The notes under the pieces were generated by a model that did not search any database, was not told where the DNA came from, and was given only the letters and a program-made list of their open reading frames with translations. The position numbers were made by a program, and so were the translations under genes. A stretch of 64,000 nucleotides of DNA from Deinococcus sp. LM3 (GTDB lineage Bacteria > Deinococcota > Deinococci > Deinococcales > Deinococcaceae), in contig NZ_MUFV01000002.1 in assembly GCF_002017875.1 (NCBI RefSeq), forward strand, positions 124,001-188,000, read 5' to 3'. The number at the start of each line of letters is the position of its first letter. Positions within the stretch are counted from its first letter, which is position 1. Shown here piece after piece: positions 44,258-52,484 of the stretch.

Positions 44258-44437
44258 GAACACCCGCGCCTGTACGCCGTGATCGACACGTATGACGCCC
44301 TGACCAGTGATCGCCCCTACCGCGCGGCCTGGACGCCCCAGGCCGCCTGGGCGGAGGTGCAGCGGCTCAGCGGGCAGCAATTCGATCCCTGGGCGGTGCA
44401 GCTGACTGCGCAGATCCTGCACCCGGCGGAATCATGA
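44258..44437 (+). pseudogene. 3' fragment of an HD-GYP phosphodiesterase gene
   Basis: Directly after the sulfocyanin stop, one frame encodes 59 residues that match the C-terminal end of HD-GYP domains: LYAVIDTYDALTSDRPYRAA, then GQQFDPWAVQLTAQIL and a stop at 44435-44437. It aligns with the same region of the complete HD-GYP proteins at 12912 and 52477. There is no start codon and the HD and GYP motifs are missing, so it is a remnant. Its 5' part is not in this window. It marks the right edge of an inserted segment. Confidence 0.8.
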
Positions 44438-44579
44438 ACTGCCGTGTAAGCCGCGCGGCTCATCCGGCGCCTCACCGCGCCGCGGGCGAACCGGGTGTGC
44501 AGGGGAGTCCTGGCGGACCGGCCGGCCACGCTGGAGGTGCCTGTGGCGGGCGCCCCCATCCCTTTCTGGCGCGCTGCGC

Positions 44580-44585
44580 TACGCT
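44580..44585 (+). promoter_or_regulatory. possible -10 box of a leaderless promoter
   Basis: TACGCT, then six bases, then the GTG at 44592. No consensus -35 box. Confidence 0.35.
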
Positions 44586-44591
44586 GGGCGC

Positions 44592-47435
44592 GTGCCGGAC
44601 CACCAGGAGGAACCCGCAGCGCGCCGGGGCGCGCCGCGCCTGCTGCTGCTGGCGCTGCTGCTGACCGGGTCGTACCACGGCACGCTGGTCCTGACCCGCG
44701 CGTACCGGGGCGCGGACGGCGCCGGCGCGCTGCAGTTCCTGGCGAGCGCGTACGCCCGTCACCCGCTGGACCCCTGGGACGACCGCTGGTACGGCGGCGT
44801 GCCCCTGACCGGCGAGCCTCCGCTGGCCGCGCAGCTGATCGCGCTGCTGTCCGGAGCGCTGGGCCTGGAGGGCGCGTACGGCGCGGCGCAGTTCCTGGCG
44901 GCGGCGCTGCTGGCCTGGGGCGCGTACCGGGCGACGCTGGCCTGCTCGTCCGCGCGGGAGGCGGGCGTGGCGACGCTGCTCGTCACGCTGGGCAGCGCCC
45001 TGACCCTGCAACTGAACGTGTTCGGACACCTGGGCTCGGTGTTCGCGGCCGGGCTGGCCCTGCACGCCGCGCCGCCGCTGTGGGCGTGGTTGCGCGGCGA
45101 GGCCCGCGCGGGCCGCCGGGCGCTGCTGCCGCTGCTCGCGGCGGGCCCGGCGGACCCCGTGACGACCCTGCTGCTGGGCGGCGCGCTGCTGCTGGCCGCG
45201 CCGGGCGGGCGCGGACGCCGGCGCGCGGCGGGCGGGACGCTGCTGCTGGCGCAGGCGGCCCTGTCCGGCTGGGCCGGGTGGCTGTGGTCCCCGTGGCTGG
45301 GCCCGCCGGCCGCGCCGCCGCCCGGCGTGGGCCGCAGCGTCTGGCTGTGCCTGCTGCTGCCGCTCTGGAGCGTGCAGTGGGTGCTGCCGGCCCTGCCGGG
45401 ACTGCTGCGGCGCGGCCCGCGCGCCTGGGGAGCGGCGGGGCGGCTGGCGCTGGCCGGGGCGGCGCTGCTGCCGGCCGCAGCGGGGCTGCTGTGGGTGCCG
45501 GTCGGCGCGGCTTCTGAAGCCAGGACGCTGCGGCTGCCCGCCCCGGAGACGCTGGTGTTCGCCGCGTCGCTGCTGCTGATTCCGTTCGCCGCGCGGGTCG
45601 CGCTGCGCGCCTGGGACGCCGCGCACGCCCCGTCCGGGCGGGGGCCGCTGCCGCTGGCGCTCGCGGCGGCGCTGACGCTGATCGTCACGGTCGGCCTGAA
45701 CGCCCTGCCGCGCACCCGTCCGCTGGAGGGACCGGCCCTGAACCTCGCGCCCCTGCTGAGTTTCATCGAGAAGGACGAACACTGGCGGTACCGGTTCCTG
45801 ACGGTCGGGTTCGGGCGGCAGCTGGGCCTGCTGGGCGCGCAGACGCGCGCGGCGACCCCGGCGGGCCTGTGGCACCTGCCGCCGGACCTGCCGCAACCGA
45901 TCGCGTCTCCCGGCGCGTTCGCGGCCCTGGCGGAACGCGCGGACCTGCCGGGCGCCGGGTCGTGGTCGGAGCTGCTGACCCACCCGGAACGCGCGCACCT
46001 GAAGTTCGTGTATGCGGCCAGTCCGGCGCTCGATCCGCTGCTGTTCCTGCACGGCTGGCATTCCATCGGCACGCTGGAGAACGGCGTGGTCGTGTGGGAG
46101 CGCGAGGACGTGCCGCCCGTCCCGGCGAGACTGCCGCGCAGCGCCCTGCCGCTGTGGGCGGCCGCGCTGTGGGGCGTGGGGCCGCTCGCGGCGTTCCTGG
46201 CGGCGGGACTGGTGATCGTCCGGGCGGCCCCGCGCGAACGGGCGGCAACCGGGGCCGTGACCGGTGAGGACCTCACCGGCGCGGGAGTCGGCGCGCCGTG
46301 GGGGCCGGTCCGGGTGGTGGCGGGCGTCACGCTGCTGGTGCTGGCCGGTGGGCTGGCGCTACGCCTGTCGCCGGGCTGGGCGCTGGAGCGCGCCTGGGCC
46401 GCGCAGGCCCGCGCGGGCACGACGGGCGGCGGCCTGCGTGGCGAGTTCGCGCGCCTCGAGGAGGTGCAGTACCGCCTCACCCGCCTCCCGCAGACCGCCG
46501 GCGGCGCGCCCGGGGCGTTGCCGTTCGGGGCGAGGCAGGCGCAGGTCACGGCCCGTTGGTGGACGCCGCTGGGCGAGCGGCGCACCGTGATCACCCAGGG
46601 CCTGCACTTCAGCGGGGGCCGCTGGGTGGTCACGCCGCCAGACGCGGAGGCGCTGGCCCTGCGGCGCGCCGTGCCGTCCCTGCAGGCGGGTGTCGCGTAC
46701 GACCGCGCGCCGCGCCGCATCACCACGAACGCCACCGCGCCCGCCGACGTCCTCGACCGGCCGGTCGTGCAGGTCCTGTCGGCCCGGACGGTCACGCTCG
46801 CCGGGCGCGTGGTGGCGGTCGGGTCGCTGCTGAACGCCGACGCCCGCCCCGCCGACCTGACCCTGAGCGCCACGCTGCGCGGCCCGGACGGCGAGGTGCT
46901 GCTCAGCGAGAACGCCGGCCTGAGCGTCCTGCACAAACTCCGTCCCGGCGAGCGGACCCCGTGGCTGGTGCGCCTGCCGCCCCTGCCGCCCGGCACGGAC
47001 CCGGACACCCTGACGCTGGAGGTCGCCGCGCGGGCCGTGGTGACCGGCCGCAGCCTCGAGCGGCCCATCGCCGCCCGCAGCCGCGTGCAGGGGGGCCGGG
47101 TGATCGTCGAGGCCCGCAACGTGTCCACCCGGACCCTGGCGGTCCCGCAGGCGCTGCTCGCGGTGTCCGACGCGCGCGGGGTCGCGTGGGTGCGCGGCGC
47201 GGTCGGTCCGGCCCTGCCGCCCGGCGCGGTCTGGAGCTTCAGTCTGCCTGCCGCGCCCCCCGCTAACGCCCGCGTCCGCGTGCAGAAGATCACCGGCCCG
47301 CCGGACGCGGGGACGGTACGGGCCGCCCGGACGGCGCCGGGGTCGTTCCCGCTGCCGGATGCGGTGCTGCCCGGCGGGTCGTACACACTGACGTTCCAGG
47401 TCCTGCCGGACGCCGCGTCACCGGAGGCGCCGTGA
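44592..47435 (+). CDS. GT-C-like membrane protein, paralogue of the 30854 gene
   Basis: A 947-residue membrane protein with about 12 helices (residues 15-390), a soluble segment (SFIEKDEHWRYRFLTVGFGR near 395), a further helix pair (about 520-605) and two extracytoplasmic beta-rich domains ending in an FxLYD-like part (VVAVGSLLNADARPADLTLS). It matches the 30854-34030 protein along its length but is shorter. In the first loop the Asp is kept (YRGADGAGALQF) while the His four residues later and the tyrosine of SYPPL are lost, so its transferase activity may be changed or gone. It overlaps the following lipoprotein gene by 4 bp. Confidence 0.62.
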   Translation: MPDHQEEPAARRGAPRLLLLALLLTGSYHGTLVLTRAYRGADGAGALQFLASAYARHPLDPWDDRWYGGVPLTGEPPLAAQLIALLSGALGLEGAYGAAQFLAAALLAWGAYRATLACSSAREAGVATLLVTLGSALTLQLNVFGHLGSVFAAGLALHAAPPLWAWLRGEARAGRRALLPLLAAGPADPVTTLLLGGALLLAAPGGRGRRRAAGGTLLLAQAALSGWAGWLWSPWLGPPAAPPPGVGRSVWLCLLLPLWSVQWVLPALPGLLRRGPRAWGAAGRLALAGAALLPAAAGLLWVPVGAASEARTLRLPAPETLVFAASLLLIPFAARVALRAWDAAHAPSGRGPLPLALAAALTLIVTVGLNALPRTRPLEGPALNLAPLLSFIEKDEHWRYRFLTVGFGRQLGLLGAQTRAATPAGLWHLPPDLPQPIASPGAFAALAERADLPGAGSWSELLTHPERAHLKFVYAASPALDPLLFLHGWHSIGTLENGVVVWEREDVPPVPARLPRSALPLWAAALWGVGPLAAFLAAGLVIVRAAPRERAATGAVTGEDLTGAGVGAPWGPVRVVAGVTLLVLAGGLALRLSPGWALERAWAAQARAGTTGGGLRGEFARLEEVQYRLTRLPQTAGGAPGALPFGARQAQVTARWWTPLGERRTVITQGLHFSGGRWVVTPPDAEALALRRAVPSLQAGVAYDRAPRRITTNATAPADVLDRPVVQVLSARTVTLAGRVVAVGSLLNADARPADLTLSATLRGPDGEVLLSENAGLSVLHKLRPGERTPWLVRLPPLPPGTDPDTLTLEVAARAVVTGRSLERPIAARSRVQGGRVIVEARNVSTRTLAVPQALLAVSDARGVAWVRGAVGPALPPGAVWSFSLPAAPPANARVRVQKITGPPDAGTVRAARTAPGSFPLPDAVLPGGSYTLTFQVLPDAASPEAP

Positions 47436-48298
47436 GGCGCGCCCTCCTGGGCGTCCCGGCGCTGCTGGTTCTGCTGGCCGCCTGCGCCGGGACGCCCCGC
47501 CCGTTCGCGCGGCCGTCCCTGACGGTCAGCGTGCAGCCGGACGACCTGCGTTTCACGCTGGCCGGGCCGGACCTGCCAGCGGGCGAGCCGGTCGAGGCGT
47601 CCCTGTTCGGCCCGGCCGGGGAGACCGTCACCCGCGCCCGCACGCAGGCGGGGCAGGTGACGCTGCGCGTGCCGTTCGTGCGGGCCGGGGTCACGCCGTT
47701 CGAGGTCCGGGTCGGTCCGCACCGGTTCACGGGGCAGGTGCGCCGCGAGCCCGGCGAGCCGGTGTCGCCGCTGACCCTGAAGGTGGGGGGGCGGGCGGTA
47801 CGGGTCACGCAGCCGCGCCCGCCGGCGCTGGTGCTGCACCCCACGGACCGGCACGGGAACGTCACGCGGCTTCCGGTCACGGTCCGCATGGAGCGTCCGG
47901 ACGGCGTGACGCTGCGCCGGGTCGTGCCGGTCGAGCACCTGACCGCGTGGGTGTTCCTGCCGCCGGGCCGCGTGACGGGCCTGATGTCCGTGACCGCCGT
48001 GACGGGCGGCGCGGCCGGAGAGTCCGGCGAGGTGGACCTGCTGCCCGGCCCCCTGAGCCAGCTGCGGCCGGAGGGCGGGCAGCGGGGGGCCGGGCCGTTG
48101 GGGGGCGTGGCGCGCTGGTCGGAGTTGCGCGACCGCCTCGGGAACCGCGTGGTCGAGAACGAGGCGGCCGTGCTGACCGGTCAGGAGGACGGCTGGAACG
48201 TGCAGGTGCCGCTCACGCCCGTGGCGGGGGAGGCGGCGGTCGGGTGGCCGGGAGCGGAGAGCCCGGAGGCCGAGGAGCTGCCGTTCGGGGAGCGCTGA
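47432..48298 (+). CDS. putative lipoprotein
   Basis: A 288-residue exported protein. GVPALLVLLAACAGTPRP is a lipoprotein signal with Cys at about residue 19. The rest is beta-rich (SLTVSVQPDDLRFTLAGPDL, then LTLKVGGRAVRVTQ), similar in style and position to the lipoprotein at 34027. GTG start in a GTGA overlap with the membrane protein. A low-GC gap and an insertion sequence follow. Confidence 0.6.
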   Translation: MRRALLGVPALLVLLAACAGTPRPFARPSLTVSVQPDDLRFTLAGPDLPAGEPVEASLFGPAGETVTRARTQAGQVTLRVPFVRAGVTPFEVRVGPHRFTGQVRREPGEPVSPLTLKVGGRAVRVTQPRPPALVLHPTDRHGNVTRLPVTVRMERPDGVTLRRVVPVEHLTAWVFLPPGRVTGLMSVTAVTGGAAGESGEVDLLPGPLSQLRPEGGQRGAGPLGGVARWSELRDRLGNRVVENEAAVLTGQEDGWNVQVPLTPVAGEAAVGWPGAESPEAEELPFGER

Positions 48299-48346
48299 GT
48301 AGGGGCAGTGCTGCATTCGCCAGAATATTTTTATGTATATGATTTG

Positions 48347-49535
48347 GTCAACCAAGAGTTTCCATTTCACTGCCGATGACGTGTCACGCGGCCTCAGGCA
48401 GGGGTCCATCCTGCTCAAGGCCGGTCAGGACGTACTTTTCTGCATTCAGAGCCGCCTGCTGTTGTGCGGCCCTCCACGTCACTCCTGGTACTTCCCGACG
48501 CACCCGTAACACCGCGTGAAAGGCCTCCACCACGCACCACACCCAGTTCTCCTGCGCCTGGATCGTCCGGCAATGACAACGTCCCAGCCCCAGGTTCTGC
48601 TTGAAGAACCGGTGAATCACCTCGATTCCCCAGCGGGCCTTCCAGGCCCGCAGCAGCGAGCGAACCGTGACGTCACCACCAAACGTGCTGAACAGGAAAA
48701 AGCGCGTCCACTCACCGTGCACTTTGCGCCACACGATCAGGACATCGAACCCACCGACCTCACGGGCGACCGGCAAGCGGCGGACACGCCATCCGAACTC
48801 CGCGTACAGGTGGCAGCGGTCCGGAGGGAATTGTTTGCTCAGCGCATTGAGGGTGAGGGACTCACCCTCGAACTGCACCGTCATATTGGCTTTGGCACGG
48901 ATCAGGACCGGAATCTGATGCTGGCGACTGAAGGTCATGGCTGCATCCCTCCCGAACTCTCCATCCAACAGAAGACCCGCCATGGGGATGCCGGCCGTGA
49001 GGCAATCCTGGACGACGTGGATCATTTCCTGAGTCGCTGTACGGTACGGATAGCGCTCTGTATGCAGGGCCTGTGACACTTTGAATCGCTCCAGGAGTGG
49101 AACTGGATCTTCACCGAACCTGACCAGAGCAGCGGAGGTGAACTGATGACCGAGACGGGTCTGGGCCTGACCACTGTAGTGGTAGTTGACGCCTTCCATC
49201 GTCCGTCCAGCGTGGGGCACCATGACGAAATCAATGGCCAGGAACGCGCCGGACGGCGCGTTCCTGGCGCGGCGCTGGAGGTCTTCTGTCGATTCGAAGG
49301 AGTTCCGCGCCATCTCCTGGGAGATGGCGCTTTTGCGCAAGGTGCTGTAGGGAACGAGACCGCTGAGGCTGGTGACTCGGTTCAGCTGAGCGGTGATGAT
49401 GCTTTGCGGTAGGCTGGGTGTGCGAGGCATAGTCACTTCGCATAAAGGCCCATGAGACCGGGGAATTTCAAGCCCCTGCCTCCTGGGCCTTCGTGCTGGT
49501 CGCTATTCCCTCGCCTGTGGAAACTTTTGGTCAAC
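48347..49535 (-). mobile_element. insertion sequence, IS701/IS4-like (about 1.19 kb)
   Basis: One transposase gene lies between imperfect terminal inverted repeats: left GTCAACCAAGAGTTTCCA (48347-48364), right TGGAAACTTTTGGTCAAC (49518-49535), matching at 15 of 18 positions when the right one is reversed. No target-site duplication could be seen next to these ends, so the exact borders may be off by a few bases. It sits between the 3' ends of a rightward lipoprotein gene and a leftward kinase gene, so it breaks neither. Confidence 0.7.
48384..49430 (-). CDS. IS701/IS4-family-like DDE transposase
   Basis: A 348-residue transposase. The DDE residues are visible in FLAIDFVMVPH, LLLDGEFGRDAAM and WGIEVIHRFFKQNLGLGRCH; the last has the E-x6-K spacing typical of this group. 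The N-terminal part (about 1-60) is helical and probably binds the ends. ATG 49430 is preferred to GTG 49436. The frame is intact, so the element may still be active. Its base composition is lower in GC than the neighbours, suggesting recent arrival. Confidence 0.85.
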   Translation of the reverse strand: MPRTPSLPQSIITAQLNRVTSLSGLVPYSTLRKSAISQEMARNSFESTEDLQRRARNAPSGAFLAIDFVMVPHAGRTMEGVNYHYSGQAQTRLGHQFTSAALVRFGEDPVPLLERFKVSQALHTERYPYRTATQEMIHVVQDCLTAGIPMAGLLLDGEFGRDAAMTFSRQHQIPVLIRAKANMTVQFEGESLTLNALSKQFPPDRCHLYAEFGWRVRRLPVAREVGGFDVLIVWRKVHGEWTRFFLFSTFGGDVTVRSLLRAWKARWGIEVIHRFFKQNLGLGRCHCRTIQAQENWVWCVVEAFHAVLRVRREVPGVTWRAAQQQAALNAEKYVLTGLEQDGPLPEAA

Positions 49536-49621
49536 ACAACAACCGAACCGACTTCCCGCATCAACCTTCCCGACTGTGCCCTGCCCACCGCCTATTCAGG
49601 CCGCACGGAACGCCTGCTGGA

Positions 49622-50836
49622 CTATTCCGGCAGTGTGAACGAGAAGGTCGCGCCCTGTCCGGGTCGGCCGGTGGCGTGGACGGTGCCGCCGTGCCGGGTG
49701 ACGACGCGGCGGACGAGCGCGAGGCCGGTGCCGGTGCCTTCGAATTCGTTCTGGTGGTGGAGTCTCTGGAACAGGCGGAACAGTTTGTGTCCGTAGTCGG
49801 GGTCGAATCCGGCGCCGTTGTCCTGCACGTCGATCCTCCAGGTGCGGGCCTGCGGGTCGTGGTGGGCGCTGACGTGCAGTTGCGGGTCCGGGCGGTTCCG
49901 GGTGTACTTGAGGGCGTTCCGGCAGAGGATCGCCAGGATGGACCGCAGGGCGTGCGGGTCGCCGGGCACGGTGGGCAGGGGAGAGACGGTCCACTGAACC
50001 TGGGGGGCGGCCGGGTGAAGTTCCCGTTGCACTTCGGTGTGCAGGTCGTTCAGGTCGACCGGCTGGACGCGCAGGGCGCAGCGTCCGGCGCGGCTGAAGC
50101 GCATGACGCCGTCGATCATGCCGGAGAGATTCACGGCGCTCGTCTCGATGATGCCGAGGTACCGGTCGCGTTTGCTGGTGTCGGTGGTCTGCCGGGCGAG
50201 CCGCGCGAAGCTCAGGAGGTGCCGGACGGGTGTGAGCAGGTCGTGAGACATGGCGTAGGTGATGTTCTCGAGTTCCTCGTTCGTCTGCAGAAGCAACCGT
50301 TTCTCGTTGCGCAGGGCTTCGGTCTGCCGGGCGATCTCGTCGGCGAGGCTGGCGTTGAGGGCTTCGAGGGCCTGCTGGGCGTTCACGCGGTCGGTCACGT
50401 CGCGGGAGATGACGATTAGGTCGTAGGGAGCGGTCGCGTCGGGCCGGGCGGGATCGGGGAGCGGCGCGAGCGTCACGTCCCACCAGCGGGGTTCGCCGCG
50501 CAGGGTGGGGCAGAATCCCGTGAACTCGGCGGGCGTGCCGGCCGACGCGACCGCGAAGGCTTTCAGCATGACTTCGCGCGTCTCGCCTTCCCAGAAGGAC
50601 AGCCAGTCCGCGCCGTGGCAGACGCTGTAATCGTCGACCTGCATGGCGTGCTGGCCGCGCAGGTTCATGGACTGCAGGCGGCCGTCCCGGTCGACGACCT
50701 TGATGCAGTCGGCGCTGAGGTTATGCACGCCGGTCAGGTACCGTTCCCGCCACTGCTGATCGGAAACGGGGACGTCGCCGGTCAGCAGGTCCGGGGCGGT
50801 ACCACTGACAGGCAGGCGCAGACCAGATTCCGACAT
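49622..50836 (-). CDS. PAS-domain histidine kinase
   Basis: A 404-residue cytosolic kinase without membrane segments. It has a PAS domain (about 35-155, LSADCIKVVDRDGRLQSMN), a coiled coil, a dimerisation helix with the His in YAMSHDLLTPVRHLLSFARL (Leu replaces the usual Arg after HDL), and an ATPase domain with LCRNALKYTRN, VQDNGAGFDPD, FRLFQRLH and GTGTGLALVRR. The arrangement resembles the output half of bacteriophytochromes. No regulator gene is adjacent. ATG 50836 is preferred because TATCAT ends seven bases upstream and overlaps the alternative ATG at 50845. Confidence 0.8.
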   Translation of the reverse strand: MSESGLRLPVSGTAPDLLTGDVPVSDQQWRERYLTGVHNLSADCIKVVDRDGRLQSMNLRGQHAMQVDDYSVCHGADWLSFWEGETREVMLKAFAVASAGTPAEFTGFCPTLRGEPRWWDVTLAPLPDPARPDATAPYDLIVISRDVTDRVNAQQALEALNASLADEIARQTEALRNEKRLLLQTNEELENITYAMSHDLLTPVRHLLSFARLARQTTDTSKRDRYLGIIETSAVNLSGMIDGVMRFSRAGRCALRVQPVDLNDLHTEVQRELHPAAPQVQWTVSPLPTVPGDPHALRSILAILCRNALKYTRNRPDPQLHVSAHHDPQARTWRIDVQDNGAGFDPDYGHKLFRLFQRLHHQNEFEGTGTGLALVRRVVTRHGGTVHATGRPGQGATFSFTLPE

Positions 50837-50843
50837 CTTCCGC

Positions 50844-50849
50844 ATGATA
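50844..50849 (-). promoter_or_regulatory. -10 box of a leaderless promoter
   Basis: On the minus strand TATCAT is followed by GCGGAAG and the ATG at 50836. The box overlaps the upstream ATG, which rules out that ATG as the start if this promoter is used. Confidence 0.5.
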
Positions 50850-50891
50850 GGGCACGCTGCCAGCCCGGCACCGTGAAGGAAGATACGCCGT

Positions 50892-52484
50892 TCAGGGCTC
50901 CTGCGGTGGGCTGGACTCGCGGACGGTGTTGCGCCCGGCGGCCTTCGCGGCGTACAGCGCCTGATCGGCTGCCTGGAGGACGCGGGTCGGTTCGTCCCCG
51001 CGGTTCAGGCAGGTCAGGCCGAAACTGGCCGTGACGCGTAGCTCCGGGTGGATGTCCGTCCAGTCGTGGGTGTCGAGCGCGGCGCGCAGGCGCTCGCAGA
51101 CGCGCCGGGCCACCGGCAGTGGCGCGCCGGACAGGAGCAGCAGGAATTCCTCCCCGCCGAAGCGCGCCAGGCAGTCGTGATCCCGGATTTCCCGCGTCAG
51201 GATCTGCACGGCCCGCACGAGTACCGCGTCCCCGATCACGTGACCGTACCGGTCGTTCACGCCCTTGAAGTGGTCGAGGTCCAGCAGCGCCGCCGCCGAC
51301 GGGTGCCCGTTCCCGGCGCGGAGCAGCAGGTTGTCCAGGTGGGTCATGGCGGCCGCGCGGTTCGGCGCGCCGGTCAGCGGGTCGCGCAGCGCCGCTTCCG
51401 CGAAGGCCTCGGCGCGCACCTCGGCCTCGCTGACCTGCCGCTCGATCTGACGCAGCAGCGCGCCCTGCTGGAAGTACTCGCGGTACAGGCGTTCGAGGTG
51501 ACGGGTCAGGTCCCGCTGCACCTCGAACGCCTGCTCGAAACGCCCCTGCCGGGCCTGCGCGTCCGCCTGGACCTGCCGGGCCTGCGCGGCCAGCAGGTCC
51601 AGACTGGCCTGCTGGAACGCGCTGACCGCCGCCGCCGCGTCGCGTTCCATGTCCGGCCAGCGGCCCGCCACGGCACGGACCCGCGCCCGGTCCAGCAGCG
51701 CCCGCCCGAGCGCCTGCTGACTGCCCGAAGCGCGCGCCACCCGCACGCGCCGGGTCGCGAGGGCCTGCGCGGCCGGAACGCGCCCGCTCAGCAGTTCCCA
51801 CGCGACCAGCGACTCCAGGATCTCCGGCTGCAGCCGCAGCACCGCCACCTCCTGCGGGCCGGTCTGCATGGCCCGCAGTTCCCACACGGAAGTCGGCAGG
51901 TGCGTGCGGGCTTCCTCCGCCAGGTCGCCGGGCAGTTCACCGGCCCGCAGGGCCAGCGCCGCGCCCCGCACGAAATTGATGTGAAACGCGATCGACAGGG
52001 GCGGCACGCCCGGCTGGGCGGACTCCAGACCCACCCGGAACGGCGAACGCAGCAGCTCCAGCAGCCGCGCCGTGACCGCCGCGTTCCGCCCGCGTTCCAG
52101 TTCGTAGTGCGAGGCGTTCACCGCGACGAGCGCCACGTCCCGCACCTCACCGGCCGCGCGGGCCAGCGTGTCCGCCTCCCGGAAGTGCCCGTCGGCACCC
52201 AGGTCGTCATACACGTCGAGCATCACCAGCGCCACCGCCACGTGCGCCCGGGCCGTCAGGCCCGCGTCCCCCGACGCCCGCGCGAGATCCAGGCAGGTGA
52301 CCGCGTGCGTCATCGCGGCCTGCACGTCCCCCAGGTCCAGCGCGAGGTACGTCGCGTCCCTGCGCAGCAGCGCCAGTTCGCGCAGGTCGCTCACGCCGTC
52401 CATGGCGGCCAGCGTGTCCTGCAGTTCCCGTTCCACGGCCCGCAGGTCCGTCTGTTCCGGGTCGGGCGGGATCGGTTCAGGCAT
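50892..52484 (-). CDS. TPR-GGDEF diguanylate cyclase
   Basis: A 530-residue soluble protein. Residues about 1-340 are TPR-like helical repeats, then a coiled stretch, then GGDEF (about 360-520) with RDPLTGAPNRAAAM, AALLDLDHFKGVNDRYGH and the active signature ARFGGEEF. It should make c-di-GMP under control of a protein partner bound by the TPR part. ATG 52484 overlaps the end of the HD-GYP gene by 8 bp (GTG 52493 is an alternative), so cyclase and phosphodiesterase are made from one mRNA. Confidence 0.85.
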   Translation of the reverse strand: MPEPIPPDPEQTDLRAVERELQDTLAAMDGVSDLRELALLRRDATYLALDLGDVQAAMTHAVTCLDLARASGDAGLTARAHVAVALVMLDVYDDLGADGHFREADTLARAAGEVRDVALVAVNASHYELERGRNAAVTARLLELLRSPFRVGLESAQPGVPPLSIAFHINFVRGAALALRAGELPGDLAEEARTHLPTSVWELRAMQTGPQEVAVLRLQPEILESLVAWELLSGRVPAAQALATRRVRVARASGSQQALGRALLDRARVRAVAGRWPDMERDAAAAVSAFQQASLDLLAAQARQVQADAQARQGRFEQAFEVQRDLTRHLERLYREYFQQGALLRQIERQVSEAEVRAEAFAEAALRDPLTGAPNRAAAMTHLDNLLLRAGNGHPSAAALLDLDHFKGVNDRYGHVIGDAVLVRAVQILTREIRDHDCLARFGGEEFLLLLSGAPLPVARRVCERLRAALDTHDWTDIHPELRVTASFGLTCLNRGDEPTRVLQAADQALYAAKAAGRNTVRESSPPQEP

